Notes: generated from the sequence alone by a model not told the origin. A stretch of DNA of 41,233 nt from Planctomycetota bacterium (GCA_018970165.1 JAGWWZ010000020.1:1-41233), one strand, 5' to 3'. Positions 18,363 to 27,203 are shown, counted from the first letter of the stretch. Numbers and translations: made by a program.

Positions 18363-19763
18363 TCAAGCGGCGATTGTCCGACGCTGGGGCTCGCTTCCTC
18401 GTACGCACGTCGATCGTCCGGGAACGATGTGTTTCGCCAATGCGGACTTCACCGAGTCCGATACAACGCCCCATGGGTCAACGACCACGCGGGCGCGATC
18501 TTCCTGACAGAAGGCTTCACGCGTCAGCGCCGCGTACTCAGGCGATGGCGTCATCACCACAACCACATCCGCGAGATTGATCGCATCTTGCGCGGACTGG
18601 GCGAAACGCACCTTATCGCCTAGCTTTTGCTTCGCACTCTCAGCGGCGATCGGGTCGAAGGCCACAACCGCGTGGCCAGCATCCGCAAGGATCTCGGCCA
18701 ACATCACTCCTTGAGAAGCCTCCACGACAGGCGTGTGCGGCTTGTATGACATGCCGAGAATCGCAACGCAGCCGTTTTCCGGAAGAGACAACTCCACGAT
18801 GTCCGTCATTCGAACCAACTGGTGATCGTTGATTCGATCGGTCGCTTCGGCCAAATCGCATCGGACGCCTAGCCGATGCCCGAGTGCCACAAAGGCCTTG
18901 TTGTCGCGCGGGAAGCAAGGGCCACCATAACCGACAGCGCTCTTGATGTACTTCTTGCCGATCCGACTGTCTGCGCCGATCGCATTGCTCACCACGCTCG
19001 CATCCGCCTGGGGAAGATGATCGCACATCTCGGAAATCATGTTCGCGTACGAAATCTTAGTCGTTACAAACGTATTGACGGAAATCTTCGTCAACTCAGC
19101 ATTTACACAATTCATTCGATGAATCTCTGGGTTCGACTGCGTGGATGCCGTGTAAATTAGTTCGAGGATGTCACCCGCCTTTTTGTCCGACTCGCCGATC
19201 AAGATCATATCGGGGAAGAGCATGTCGCGGATCACGGAACCCAACGCGATGAACTCGGGGTTGTAGCACAAACCGAGGTTCTCCCCAACCTTGCGCCCCG
19301 ACGCCGATTCCAATGCGTCGCGAATCTCGCCATCGGTCGATCCAGGCATGACAGTCGAAGTGACAACGACGAGGTGGTATTCCTTCTTCGCTCTCAATGC
19401 GAGACCGATTTTCGCTACCGCATCGACTACATACTTGTTTGTGAAACAGTAATCCGAACCGCTTGGAGTTGGCACAATCACGAAGGTCACATCCGAATGA
19501 CGAACAATTTGAGCGAAGTCCGTCGTTGCGGTGATCCGTTCGCGATTCCTGTCGATCAGTTCCTGCAGGCCCGGCTCTTCCACCGGCGCTCGCCCCTCGT
19601 TGAGGGCAGCCACAAACTGCTGGTTAATATCCAAGCCGATGATGTCAAAGCCCTTCTCCGCAAAGACCGCTACCATCGGAGAACCAAGCTTACCTAAGCC
19701 AACGACGGAGAGTTTTGGACGATTCCCTCGGTCTGCAATTTGGGCTTGAAAAATCTGTTTCAT
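18363..19763 (-). CDS. UDP-sugar 6-dehydrogenase (UDP-glucose / UDP-ManNAc dehydrogenase family)
   Basis: A 466-residue cytosolic NAD-dependent enzyme that oxidises a UDP-sugar twice to a UDP-uronic acid. The dinucleotide motif is VVGLGKLGSPMV near residue 20; VIVPTPSG and STVMPGSTD are family blocks; the catalytic cysteine is C283 in GYGGPCFPRDNKA; the UDP-binding C-terminal domain begins near ILGMSYKPHTPVVEAS. ATG 19763 is preferred because AGGGAGGT lies 8-9 bp upstream and within a longer version starting at 19790. The gene is 56 bp before the giant fusion. Sequence alone does not separate UDP-glucose from UDP-N-acetylmannosamine as substrate, so no symbol is given. Confidence 0.92.
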   Translation of the reverse strand: MKQIFQAQIADRGNRPKLSVVGLGKLGSPMVAVFAEKGFDIIGLDINQQFVAALNEGRAPVEEPGLQELIDRNRERITATTDFAQIVRHSDVTFVIVPTPSGSDYCFTNKYVVDAVAKIGLALRAKKEYHLVVVTSTVMPGSTDGEIRDALESASGRKVGENLGLCYNPEFIALGSVIRDMLFPDMILIGESDKKAGDILELIYTASTQSNPEIHRMNCVNAELTKISVNTFVTTKISYANMISEMCDHLPQADASVVSNAIGADSRIGKKYIKSAVGYGGPCFPRDNKAFVALGHRLGVRCDLAEATDRINDHQLVRMTDIVELSLPENGCVAILGMSYKPHTPVVEASQGVMLAEILADAGHAVVAFDPIAAESAKQKLGDKVRFAQSAQDAINLADVVVVMTPSPEYAALTREAFCQEDRARVVVDPWGVVSDSVKSALAKHIVPGRSTCVRGSEPQRRTIAA

Positions 19764-19945
19764 GAAAATGAACCTCCCTGTTCGATGCATTGTCCCAAGC
19801 CGATTGCAGTATGCTCAATCAGCTTCCACGCCGGGTTCCTCCCAGGCGCGACGTACGGTAGCGATTTCCGGAAATCCAGGCAAGATCGGTTTTTTGCCGA
19901 AGACTGGGTAAACTGCGCACTTACCATCCGCCTGGGGAGGCATCG

Positions 19946-20725
19946 CTAAGAAAGCCCCGGGGTAAAGAGATAATCGTGGTGAGAAACCTGCCTAGCGGAG
20001 TAGCCATAATCACAGATTTTGCTCACTCGCCCGCGGATTGTCTCAGCGATTTCCGGTGGGGCGGTACGAATATCGTGCCCTCCCATGATTTCGACCACCA
20101 GGATCGGTCGATCGCGCTGCAGCGTCTCGGAGGCACCCTGGATGCACTCCAATTCGTGTCCCTCGACATCAATTTTCATCAGCCCGATGTTTTTTAGTCC
20201 GAGCGAATCGATCCGTACACCTCGGACAGGGAGATAGCCTTGGTGGTTCTCCTGACTAACCCCCGCTCCACCTGCATTTTCCCAGGTCAGGATACTCGGC
20301 ATATAAAACTCAGTCTCTCGATCAGATGCAGCTAGGTTGATGCACTCGATATTGGGGTGGTTTCTGCAGTTGTTTAAAGTTAGCGAAAAGATCTCGGGAT
20401 GCGGCTCCAGGGCATAGATTTTCTCGCCGTGTCTTGCTTGTTTTGCTAGCGCAATGGAATGAAGTCCCAGGTTTGCACCTGCATCGATCACATTCCGACC
20501 CACGGGAAAGTGGTCATGGAAAAGCTTCACGATATCGGCTTCCCAAACGGTTATTCCGTCGGTCATCCATTTGGAAATGCCGCTGTCGCTTGCGAGCACT
20601 TTTAGCTTGCCGTAATACGCATGCGAGACGTAAACAAACGGACCTTCATGCCGGCAGATGGCTTCTGTCGGATACTTGGCAAACCGGAGGGCCTTGCGGA
20701 CGGTTTTCATCAATCTTGAGGTCAT
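19946..20725 (-). CDS. FkbM family methyltransferase
   Basis: A 259-residue enzyme of normal FkbM length. Motif I is NVIDAGANLGLHSIALA (residues 78-94), the SAM-binding acid is in IYALEPHPE (103-111), and the signature LMKIDVEGHELECIQGA lies at 182-198, followed by PILVVEIMGGHD. AAGGA about 10 bp upstream supports the ATG. The gene follows a GT4 transferase by 12 bp and precedes the UDP-sugar dehydrogenase by 182 bp, so it belongs to the glycan locus. Methylation of a sugar hydroxyl is the usual role of these enzymes in polysaccharide loci; this acceptor is unproven. Confidence 0.9.
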   Translation of the reverse strand: MTSRLMKTVRKALRFAKYPTEAICRHEGPFVYVSHAYYGKLKVLASDSGISKWMTDGITVWEADIVKLFHDHFPVGRNVIDAGANLGLHSIALAKQARHGEKIYALEPHPEIFSLTLNNCRNHPNIECINLAASDRETEFYMPSILTWENAGGAGVSQENHQGYLPVRGVRIDSLGLKNIGLMKIDVEGHELECIQGASETLQRDRPILVVEIMGGHDIRTAPPEIAETIRGRVSKICDYGYSARQVSHHDYLFTPGLS

Positions 20726-20737
20726 ACTAATTTGTCC

Positions 20738-22141
20738 TTAGGACGGAATTTTTTCAATCCGAGTTGCCGGTGATGCATGCATCGCTCGCAGGGAGTGGTG
20801 TTTTTTTCGATCGTGGGACTCGCTGCGTTCGCTTCGTCGAGTCCGAGCCATCTCAAGCGATGTCGCTATCACCTTCTCAGCCGACTCTTGCCAAGTCGGC
20901 AATCGAAAATCTACGGGAGGCCAAACCGCTGGGAATTTCCCACCCTTCGAATACTCAACGAGCAGATGGGTCAACGAACGCGAGTCGCGAGGATCGAAGT
21001 ACGCACAATATGCACCGCCGATTTCCTGGTGCACCGGAATATGGGATGCAAACACGGGCGTTCCTCTTATGATCGATTCGGCGATCGGCAACCCAAACCC
21101 TTCTGCGAGCGATGGAAACACGACCGCTTTCGCGCGCTCATAGGCATAGGTCAACTCCGCGTCCGATAGATCCGTTACCAGGAGGATGTTCTTGCCGTAG
21201 CGAGGATGTCTGCGAATCCTGTCGGCAATCGCTTTTCCCTCCCAACCAACAATCCCGGCAATCAGAAAACGCGCGTCAGGTGCGGCATGGAAGACATCAT
21301 CAAAGATGTCGGCTAGCAAGCCCTGATTCTTCCGAGGCTCGATGGTCCCTACAGTCAGATAAGGACCATCCGGCGCCCTGTCGATAAAACGAACAATTTC
21401 AGGTCGCTGTACTGCTGTTGAACTAACTGCCTTGAAGTTCGATCCGTTCAAACATGCTCGCACTCGATTCTCAGCGATATGTTTGCGACCAAGTTTTTGC
21501 AACTTATCGCGACATTCCCCGGAAATCGTCTCCGAAACTCCCAGCACAAAGTCTGCACGACCAAGCGATTCATCCACCCAACGTTCGAAGATCGCGGTAC
21601 TCTCGGGGGATACCAACTCGGGATAACGCAGGGGAATAAAGTCGTGTTGCAAGACCCCCAGTGAAACTCCCTGCTCCATCGCCTTGTCAATCTCAGTCCA
21701 CATCGGCTCCGACCAAGACGAATCGGGTAACAGCAGAATATCACTGGAACGAAATGTGAATCGACTCTCGCTGGACTGCCTGCGCGCTAAGAAACCTTGA
21801 AGCTTGGAGAATTGCCTCCGCACAGATCGGCCGACGAATATCTTTTTCAGTCGATGTCCGAACCGCTCGATAGCCCCGTTCGGTATGCGTCGCTCAGGGA
21901 TCTTGAGTTCCCCTTCGTCTGACAAAGGAGCCAACTCGAAGAACCGTCCCGTGAATTGGATGGGGAGAAGCTCAACACCCCGCCTGTGAGCAGCGACCCG
22001 ACCGTGCTTCACCAGATTCCGTACCACGCGTTGGATCCCAGTCACCGCCGACGTCTTCATGGTTTGCGTGCAATCGACGCACAAACGCAGAGGTCCCTCC
22101 CAGCTTTGCTTGTGGTCCGCCGATTCGATTCCGCCTGCCAT
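20738..22141 (-). CDS. GT4 family glycosyltransferase (GT-B fold)
   Basis: A 467-residue transferase. The C-terminal nucleotide-sugar domain carries YLTVGTIEPRKNQGLL (around residue 262), LIAGIVGWEG, and the E-x7-E motif EGFGLPIAE at 347-355, all standard for GT4 retaining enzymes. The N-terminal domain starts with LCVDCTQTMKTSAVTGIQRV; the TGIQRVVRN phrase is common in O-antigen mannosyl- or rhamnosyltransferases. ATG 22141 is chosen because AAGGTGGG is 7 bp upstream; an extra 11 residues from a TTG at 22174 lack such support. It is the first gene of the minus-strand glycan run and is 12 bp from the FkbM gene. Donor sugar not determined. Confidence 0.9.
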   Translation of the reverse strand: MAGGIESADHKQSWEGPLRLCVDCTQTMKTSAVTGIQRVVRNLVKHGRVAAHRRGVELLPIQFTGRFFELAPLSDEGELKIPERRIPNGAIERFGHRLKKIFVGRSVRRQFSKLQGFLARRQSSESRFTFRSSDILLLPDSSWSEPMWTEIDKAMEQGVSLGVLQHDFIPLRYPELVSPESTAIFERWVDESLGRADFVLGVSETISGECRDKLQKLGRKHIAENRVRACLNGSNFKAVSSTAVQRPEIVRFIDRAPDGPYLTVGTIEPRKNQGLLADIFDDVFHAAPDARFLIAGIVGWEGKAIADRIRRHPRYGKNILLVTDLSDAELTYAYERAKAVVFPSLAEGFGLPIAESIIRGTPVFASHIPVHQEIGGAYCAYFDPRDSRSLTHLLVEYSKGGKFPAVWPPVDFRLPTWQESAEKVIATSLEMARTRRSERSESHDRKKHHSLRAMHASPATRIEKIPS

Positions 22142-22344
22142 GGTTGATCCCACCTTTACTTGTCCCCTTCCCAAAGCGAAAGGATGGTAGATTCTTCACT
22201 CGTCTTTCACCAAGAGCAATCTCACCATTTCCACGCCATGGGTATCGCTAGCAAAGAACTGACTCCCGAAGTGAGAGTATTGCGACATCTGAAACCCGCT
22301 CCGGACGCAAGGCCTTTACTGAGCAGGGGCTATCGACAAACCGA
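22142..22344. promoter_or_regulatory. Intergenic gap upstream of the glycan locus
   Basis: This 203-bp stretch separates the end of polX from the first gene of the nine-gene minus-strand run, so the locus promoter is expected here. I found no -35/-10 pair that stands out, nor an operator palindrome or a stable terminator hairpin. The assignment rests on position only. Confidence 0.3.
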
Positions 22345-24087
22345 TCAGTGCTTCTGTAGCCACGATCGCATCGCCTGGAGATCTCGGGTGTTGAGGACAT
22401 TTTCTTTGGAAAGCCCTCCCCGACGGGCGACGGAGACTCCGTACTGCATCAACGCCAGATTCGATAACGAATGGGCGTCGGTGTTGATCACCAACAACAC
22501 CCCCGCCTCCGCCGCGCTAGATGCCATGATATCGTTCAGGTCGAGTCGCTCCGGGTTGGCGTTGATCTCAAGGCACTTATCAAATTCCTTCGCGGCTTGG
22601 ATGATCGCGGCCAAGTCGATTTCATAAGGGTTGCGGCGACTGATTAAACGACCCGTCGGGTGCGAGATCGAATGGACGCTCGGATGCCGAATCGCCCCGA
22701 GGATCCGGTCGGTGATCTGCTCGCGCGACTGACGAGTACCGAAGTGGACACTCGCGGTCACCCAATCGGCTTTCTCGAGACATTCATCGCTCAAATCGAG
22801 CGACCCATCCTCGAGGATGTCGCATTCGATCCCTTTGAAGATATGAAACGAGCCATCGAGCTTCTTATTGATCGCGTCGATCTGGCGCCATTGAGCGATA
22901 GCCCGCGCATCATCGAGCCCGCGTGCGATGGTGACTCGTTTGGAATGATCGGTGATCGCAATGTAAGCCAATCCCATTTCCTGGGCGCGGGCAGCCATCT
23001 CCTCGATGGAGTTTTCACCGTCGGTAGCGGTGGTATGCATGTGCAAGTCGCCGCGAATGTCGGTTAGCTGGATCAAATTCTTGATTCGGTCTTTGATATC
23101 GACACCAAACTCGCATCGATTCTCTCGCAGTTCCGGTGGAATCCATGGGAGGCCGATGACGCGATAGACTTCTTGCTCATCTCTGCCGGCGACACGTCGC
23201 GTTTCATCATGCGTATCGAAAACGCCGTACTCGTTGACTTTCAAACCTTTGGACTTCGCGAGCGATCGGACATGAACGTTGTGCTCCTTGCTACCGGTAA
23301 AGTATTGCAAAGCCGCTCCCCACGCTTCTGGTTCGACCACACGCAGATCGATTTGGAAGGCATCTGAGATACGGACGCTCATCTTGGTATCGCCGCGGGC
23401 GAGTACTTCCTGGATCGCAGGAAACTCGGCGAAGCGGTCCATAACCTTTTTCGGGGATTGGCTCGTGACGAGGATATCCAGATCGCCGATGGTTTCTTTG
23501 CGTCGTCGATAGCTGCCGGCGAATTCGATCTGCTCGATCTCAGGGCAGTCCGCAAAGTGTTCGCGCAGGCGCGATGCGAGCGTGTCGGCCGCATCGATCG
23601 ACAATCTCTTCGCGGCCTTTTCGACGATGCCGAGGTTCTGCAGGATCGACGCCTGTGTCTTGGTGCCGAAACCTTTGATCGCAGCAACTGCTCCCTGTTC
23701 GCAGGCTTCGCGAAGAGATGTCAGATCGCAGATCCCGAGCTCTCGATACAGTGCCATGGCTTTCTTGGCACCAAGTCCCGGCACCCGCATGATGTCGCGA
23801 AGGGTCGTCGGGATCTCGGATCTTAGTTTTTCGAGTTGTGGCAGATGCCCTGTATCGACGATCACTTTCGATTTTTCGGCAAGTGTCGCACCGATTCCCT
23901 CAATACTGGTCAGATCGAAATCTTTGGCGATCAAGTCGGCGACCGGATCGGCGAGCGCTGCAATCGCCATCGCACCGTGCCGATAAGCTCGAATACGAAA
24001 TGGATTCTCACCGGATAATTCCAACAGATCGGCCATCTCTTCGAAGAGAGCCGCGAGTTCGTCATTGCGGATTCGATGTTTGGTCAT
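22345..24087 (-). CDS. polX: DNA polymerase X family with C-terminal PHP domain (polymerase/3'-5' exonuclease PolX)
   Basis: A 580-residue protein, the usual length for bacterial PolX, which fills gaps in base-excision repair. An 8-kDa-like domain and helix-hairpin-helix motifs (IEGIGATLAEKS, VPGLGAKKAMAL, IKGFGTKTQA) cover ~1-165. The polymerase palm has AGSYRRRKETIGDLDILV (190-207) with catalytic D202 and D204 and the third acid D247 in FQIDLRV. The PHP metal site is visible as DLHMHTTATDG (347-357), TDHS (379-382), H448, SHPTGR (475-480) and NTDAHS (535-540). ATG 24087 overlaps the stop of the upstream glycosyltransferase by 4 nt (ATGA); a longer frame lies wholly inside that gene and is rejected. 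Confidence 0.95.
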   Translation of the reverse strand: MTKHRIRNDELAALFEEMADLLELSGENPFRIRAYRHGAMAIAALADPVADLIAKDFDLTSIEGIGATLAEKSKVIVDTGHLPQLEKLRSEIPTTLRDIMRVPGLGAKKAMALYRELGICDLTSLREACEQGAVAAIKGFGTKTQASILQNLGIVEKAAKRLSIDAADTLASRLREHFADCPEIEQIEFAGSYRRRKETIGDLDILVTSQSPKKVMDRFAEFPAIQEVLARGDTKMSVRISDAFQIDLRVVEPEAWGAALQYFTGSKEHNVHVRSLAKSKGLKVNEYGVFDTHDETRRVAGRDEQEVYRVIGLPWIPPELRENRCEFGVDIKDRIKNLIQLTDIRGDLHMHTTATDGENSIEEMAARAQEMGLAYIAITDHSKRVTIARGLDDARAIAQWRQIDAINKKLDGSFHIFKGIECDILEDGSLDLSDECLEKADWVTASVHFGTRQSREQITDRILGAIRHPSVHSISHPTGRLISRRNPYEIDLAAIIQAAKEFDKCLEINANPERLDLNDIMASSAAEAGVLLVINTDAHSLSNLALMQYGVSVARRGGLSKENVLNTRDLQAMRSWLQKH

Positions 24088-25268
24088 GGCCTTGGCCTGT
24101 GAAGTACAGACAGGAAAATGTTGCTCATGGTTACAAGCCAGCGGTTCATGTCGTGATGGGTGAGGACATAGTCCTCTGCAGCACGAGTCCGCTCGAGCCA
24201 CGGATCGGGTGTGCGGAAACGATCTTGAATGGCGCGGCACAGCGAGGGCGCGTCCGCCGGAGGGACCAGGGTACCCAGCGGATACTCTCGCAATAGTTCC
24301 CCAGGGCCCTGCTGTGTATTGGAGGCCACCACGGGCGCTCCGCAGGCCATCGCCTCCAACATGGCGTTTGGCATCCCTTCGTAAAGAGAAGGCATACAAA
24401 ACAAATCGCAGCGTCGCATCATCGCATACGGGTTGGCGATATGGCCATACAAATAAACATGATCCTCGATCCTCAATGCTCGGGACTGTTCGCGCAACGA
24501 TTCATGTAGCGGACCATCTCCGGCGATGTGCAGATCCAGATCGGGGAGCGACTGGGTTGCTCGCTCGTCCAAGTATTGAGCGACCGCTTCGATAAGATAG
24601 CGATGTCCTTTTTCAACACTCAATCGACCAGCGGCAAACAGATGGACGCGATCGCTTCGAAACTCGATGTTGGTGGGCTTGCTATCGGCAAGCGTCTGTA
24701 TGCGCGGCAGATCGATCGGGCTGGGAACAACCTGAAATCGATCGCGAGGTATATCGTAGTATAGGGAAGCACTCTGCGCGGTTCCTGCGGCGACGGTCAA
24801 TAAGGCAGCGCTCTGGCGATAGGCTCGTGCCAAACGTCGTCGTTTGATCCAACGCCATTTATTCTCTGATCGCTCGACATCGAATTGGGGTGGCGAGACG
24901 ATAGTCGACACGCGTGGAACCTTTGCTTGACGCGTCGCGGGACCAGCGATCATGGTCATGTGGAACAGGCGGTCGTAGGTCAGGTCGATCCGCTCTCGCA
25001 AAAGTACCTGTCGCAAGTGGGCGATCTGCCAGTGGTGGATTCGCCCGGGCCAAGAAAGCTTGGGTGGGCGATGCTCATTCCAGAATGCGATGCGACGCAC
25101 ATCGCCCGGGATTTCGGATAAAAGTGCTCCTTGATCGTAGAGCAAATAGAGCATCGGATCGAATCGGGCTCTATCCAATCCGCGGAGCAGATACAACAAT
25201 TGCCGTTCACTCCCGCCGGGCTCCATAGACGAGGAGCACAACAGGATTCGAACAGGGCGAGGAGCCAT
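24084..25268 (-). CDS. GT4 family glycosyltransferase
   Basis: A 394-residue GT-B transferase. It begins VRILLCSSSMEPGGSERQL, the usual first strand and glycine loop; FAAGRLSVEKGHRYLIEA (211-228) opens the C-terminal nucleotide-sugar domain; LHIAGDGPL, LYGHIANPY and the E-x7-E motif EGMPNAMLE (297-305) complete the signature, with ACGAPVVASNTQQGPGELL after it. ATG 25268 is used because a longer frame to 25523 would run through the divergent cupin gene. The start is only 32 bp from the cupin start. It overlaps polX by 4 nt. It stands 3 kb from the main glycan locus; the product is unknown. Confidence 0.9.
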   Translation of the reverse strand: MAPRPVRILLCSSSMEPGGSERQLLYLLRGLDRARFDPMLYLLYDQGALLSEIPGDVRRIAFWNEHRPPKLSWPGRIHHWQIAHLRQVLLRERIDLTYDRLFHMTMIAGPATRQAKVPRVSTIVSPPQFDVERSENKWRWIKRRRLARAYRQSAALLTVAAGTAQSASLYYDIPRDRFQVVPSPIDLPRIQTLADSKPTNIEFRSDRVHLFAAGRLSVEKGHRYLIEAVAQYLDERATQSLPDLDLHIAGDGPLHESLREQSRALRIEDHVYLYGHIANPYAMMRRCDLFCMPSLYEGMPNAMLEAMACGAPVVASNTQQGPGELLREYPLGTLVPPADAPSLCRAIQDRFRTPDPWLERTRAAEDYVLTHHDMNRWLVTMSNIFLSVLHRPRP

Positions 25269-25300
25269 CACAAAGCAACAAGCTTTCGATCGAGGTAAAA

Positions 25301-25660
25301 ATGGAAGTCGTTCAACGAGATGATTGTACTGCATTTGTGACCAAAGACGGATCGGTGATCCGTGAACTGCTGGCTCATCGCAATTCATGCATTCGGAATC
25401 AAAGTCTGGCCGAAGCCACCGTTCCGCCGGGAACTCGCACCGCCGCGCACCATCATCCCAAGACGGAGGAGATTTATTACATCCTCGCGGGCAAAGGGAC
25501 GATGTTTGTGGGAGCCGAGTCACGGCCTGTTGCTCGCGGCGATGCGATCGCGATTCCGCCAGGCGCGGTCCACTGGATTGAAAACCAGGGGCCAGCAGAC
25601 CTAGTGTTCCTGTGCGCTTGCTCGCCTGGCTATGAGCATGCCGATACCGTTATGGCCTAA
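25301..25660 (+). CDS. Single-domain cupin protein
   Basis: A 119-residue beta-barrel protein. The first cupin motif is AAHHHPKTEEIYYILAGKG, with H50-H52 and E56/E57 as likely metal ligands, and the second motif is GDAIAIPPGAVHWIEN with H91. Length and motifs match Cupin_2 proteins, which include sugar-phosphate mannose-6-phosphate isomerase-like enzymes, dioxygenases and non-enzymatic metal binders; nothing here selects among them. GAGGT 5 bp before the ATG is a good ribosome site. It is divergent from a GT4 gene with a 32-bp gap, so their promoters must reach into the coding sequences. Confidence 0.88.
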   Translation: MEVVQRDDCTAFVTKDGSVIRELLAHRNSCIRNQSLAEATVPPGTRTAAHHHPKTEEIYYILAGKGTMFVGAESRPVARGDAIAIPPGAVHWIENQGPADLVFLCACSPGYEHADTVMA

Positions 25661-25696
25661 GCGAAGAATGACCGACAACCTGGTCTTGCTCGGCGA

Positions 25697-26100
25697 TCAA
25701 ACCTTGGGTTGCTGCTGGGTAGCGCAGTGGAATGCTCCCAGGCCCCAGATGAAGTCGGACGCATCGACACGAATGATATCCCGGTCGGGGTAGAGATCCT
25801 GGAGCTTCGCGGCGGCAGCATCGTCGGTCTCCCGATACCCGAACTCGGGAACAATCACGATACCGTTGGCTAAGTAGTAGTTGCAGTAACTTTCCGGAAC
25901 ACGCTTCCCCTGAATCAACCGCGGAGGGGGGTGACCAAGGGAACAATCTGCAACGATCGTTCCTGAGCATCGGTCATCCTTTCAAGGTGCTTCCGCTGCG
26001 CTGATAGCTTCGGAGCATTGCTGTCGTCGCTCGTAAACGAGATCGCGGAAACGACCAATAAGTCCGCTGAACATCAATTTGATCGAGATTGCACTCAACG
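25697..26100 (-). pseudogene. Decayed agmatine deiminase, C-terminal remnant with frameshift
   Basis: On the minus strand the last ~75 codons (from about 25920 to the stop at 25697) read VPESYCNYYLANGIVIVPEF and end WGLGAFHCATQQQPKV, the C-terminal block of agmatine deiminase/peptidyl-arginine deiminase enzymes, with the nucleophilic cysteine in HCATQQQP kept. Immediately upstream, another frame gives DLLVVSAISFTSDDSNAP and KHLERMTDAQERSLQIVPLV, the preceding block of the same family; the two are joined only by a frame change near the six-G run at 25926-25931. Upstream of about 26100 that frame has stops and the ~230 N-terminal residues, including the substrate-binding part, are absent. It would not make an active enzyme. 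A sequencing error could explain the frameshift but not the missing N terminus. Confidence 0.75.
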
Positions 26101-26225
26101 ATTGCGATGCTTTCCTCATGGTGGCTGGCATGGCGGATCGAGCGTTGATAGCGATGTTGAATCAGGAGAGACCAACGCCTACCGATAATCGATATGTTCT
26201 TTTTACGAGACGGCAAGTGACTGAC

Positions 26226-26906
26226 CTAGGAACCTAAGACAATCTTGAAGTTTCCGGTTGGGAGCGATTCCGACTTGGGATTCGCAGTGTCCAGCAACTG
26301 TGACTCCAAACCAATCGTAACGGCTTTGCGTTGTTCGGCCTTCAACTCCATGTAGAGACCGTCTCGCCGATTGTGTTCGGCTTGATTCTCGAAGTACATC
26401 TGCGTTACCAACTCCGATTGATTCGGGGGGGCGATTCGATAGTGAATGTGCGGTGTTCGAGCCGGGTACTTGCCAGGCTGAATCGTTCTAAAAGAAAACA
26501 GTCCGTCTTGCCCGGTCACGATCCGGGCCCAGTATTGAAAATTCGGGTCCATCGGTCGGTCGTTGCGGTCTTGCGGGTGATTGTATCGACCCGTCGCGCA
26601 GGCCTGCCATACCTCTACGATGACCTTGTTCAGAGGGCGGTCTTCCAGATCCACGACCGAACCGCGAACAATGATCTGCTCTCCATCCGCAACAGGAGAT
26701 TTCTCGTCTAAGCGAGTCAGATCCGCGTCGTAGTACTTCTGCTTGTCAATCTCAGGAATCGGATAGAACGGCCCCTTGGTCTGAGAAGGAGTTGGGAGCA
26801 GTCCATCGCTCCACCAAGGGTCAGCGAACGCCAGTCTCGGGATCGTAGCCCCCAGACCGCTTCCGATCAGGGCCTGCAGCAGAAATCGTCGACGCGATGG
26901 TGTCAT
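26226..26906 (-). CDS. Intradiol ring-cleavage dioxygenase with Tat signal
   Basis: A 226-residue protein of the catechol/protocatechuate 3,4-dioxygenase fold, which opens aromatic rings between two hydroxyls using Fe(III). Predicted iron ligands are Y108 (ATGRYNHP), Y147 (PGKYP), H153 and H155 (RTPHIHYRI), with R150 nearby as in protocatechuate dioxygenase. The N terminus is SRRRFLLQALIGSGLGA, a twin-arginine-type signal ending near LAFA-DP, so it is probably folded with iron and exported. The neighbourhood holds no ring-degradation genes (no pcaG, pcaB or catB), so it is not part of a recognisable catabolic operon here. The substrate is unknown. Confidence 0.88.
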   Translation of the reverse strand: MTPSRRRFLLQALIGSGLGATIPRLAFADPWWSDGLLPTPSQTKGPFYPIPEIDKQKYYDADLTRLDEKSPVADGEQIIVRGSVVDLEDRPLNKVIVEVWQACATGRYNHPQDRNDRPMDPNFQYWARIVTGQDGLFSFRTIQPGKYPARTPHIHYRIAPPNQSELVTQMYFENQAEHNRRDGLYMELKAEQRKAVTIGLESQLLDTANPKSESLPTGNFKIVLGS

Positions 26907-27203
26907 GATCGGAACTTTCGCAAAAGATGAACTTGAAGAAGCTTGTCGAACTACACAGGTATACGTCAGGCTCGACTATATGTCAGGGTCTGGTGTACAT
27001 CACTTCGGCGCACTGACTTGTTATGAACACATTGATACCGCCTTTGCTTTAAATCCTGCATGCGTTGGATCGTATCACATTCACGTTGAGATGCACAGGA
27101 GTTTGAGATCTGAGGGAGCTCTCAACCGGCTTTGTTTTTCGGTCGGGTAGACCTATCTGCGGAGCTTCTATCGATCCCTTTGCAGACGTCCTTGTCGAAT
27201 TAG
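26907..27203. other. Intergenic stretch, no gene seen
   Basis: A 297-bp gap between the dioxygenase start and the end of the membrane-protein gene. The open frame on the plus strand at 26905-27150 has no ribosome-binding site and a composition unlike its neighbours. No hairpin of note was found. It probably carries the dioxygenase promoter. Confidence 0.5.

Noticed and set aside
18307-18474. N-terminal extension of the fusion protein to 18474
   Set aside because: It overlaps the end of the UDP-sugar dehydrogenase gene on the same strand, is Arg/Ser-rich, and the inner ATG at 18306 has a good ribosome site.
24088-24399. N-terminal extension of PolX by 104 residues
   Set aside because: It lies wholly within the upstream glycosyltransferase gene in another frame; the 580-residue form matches the family length.
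26905-27150. 81-residue plus-strand open frame
   Set aside because: No ribosome site, no signature, atypical composition; likely chance.
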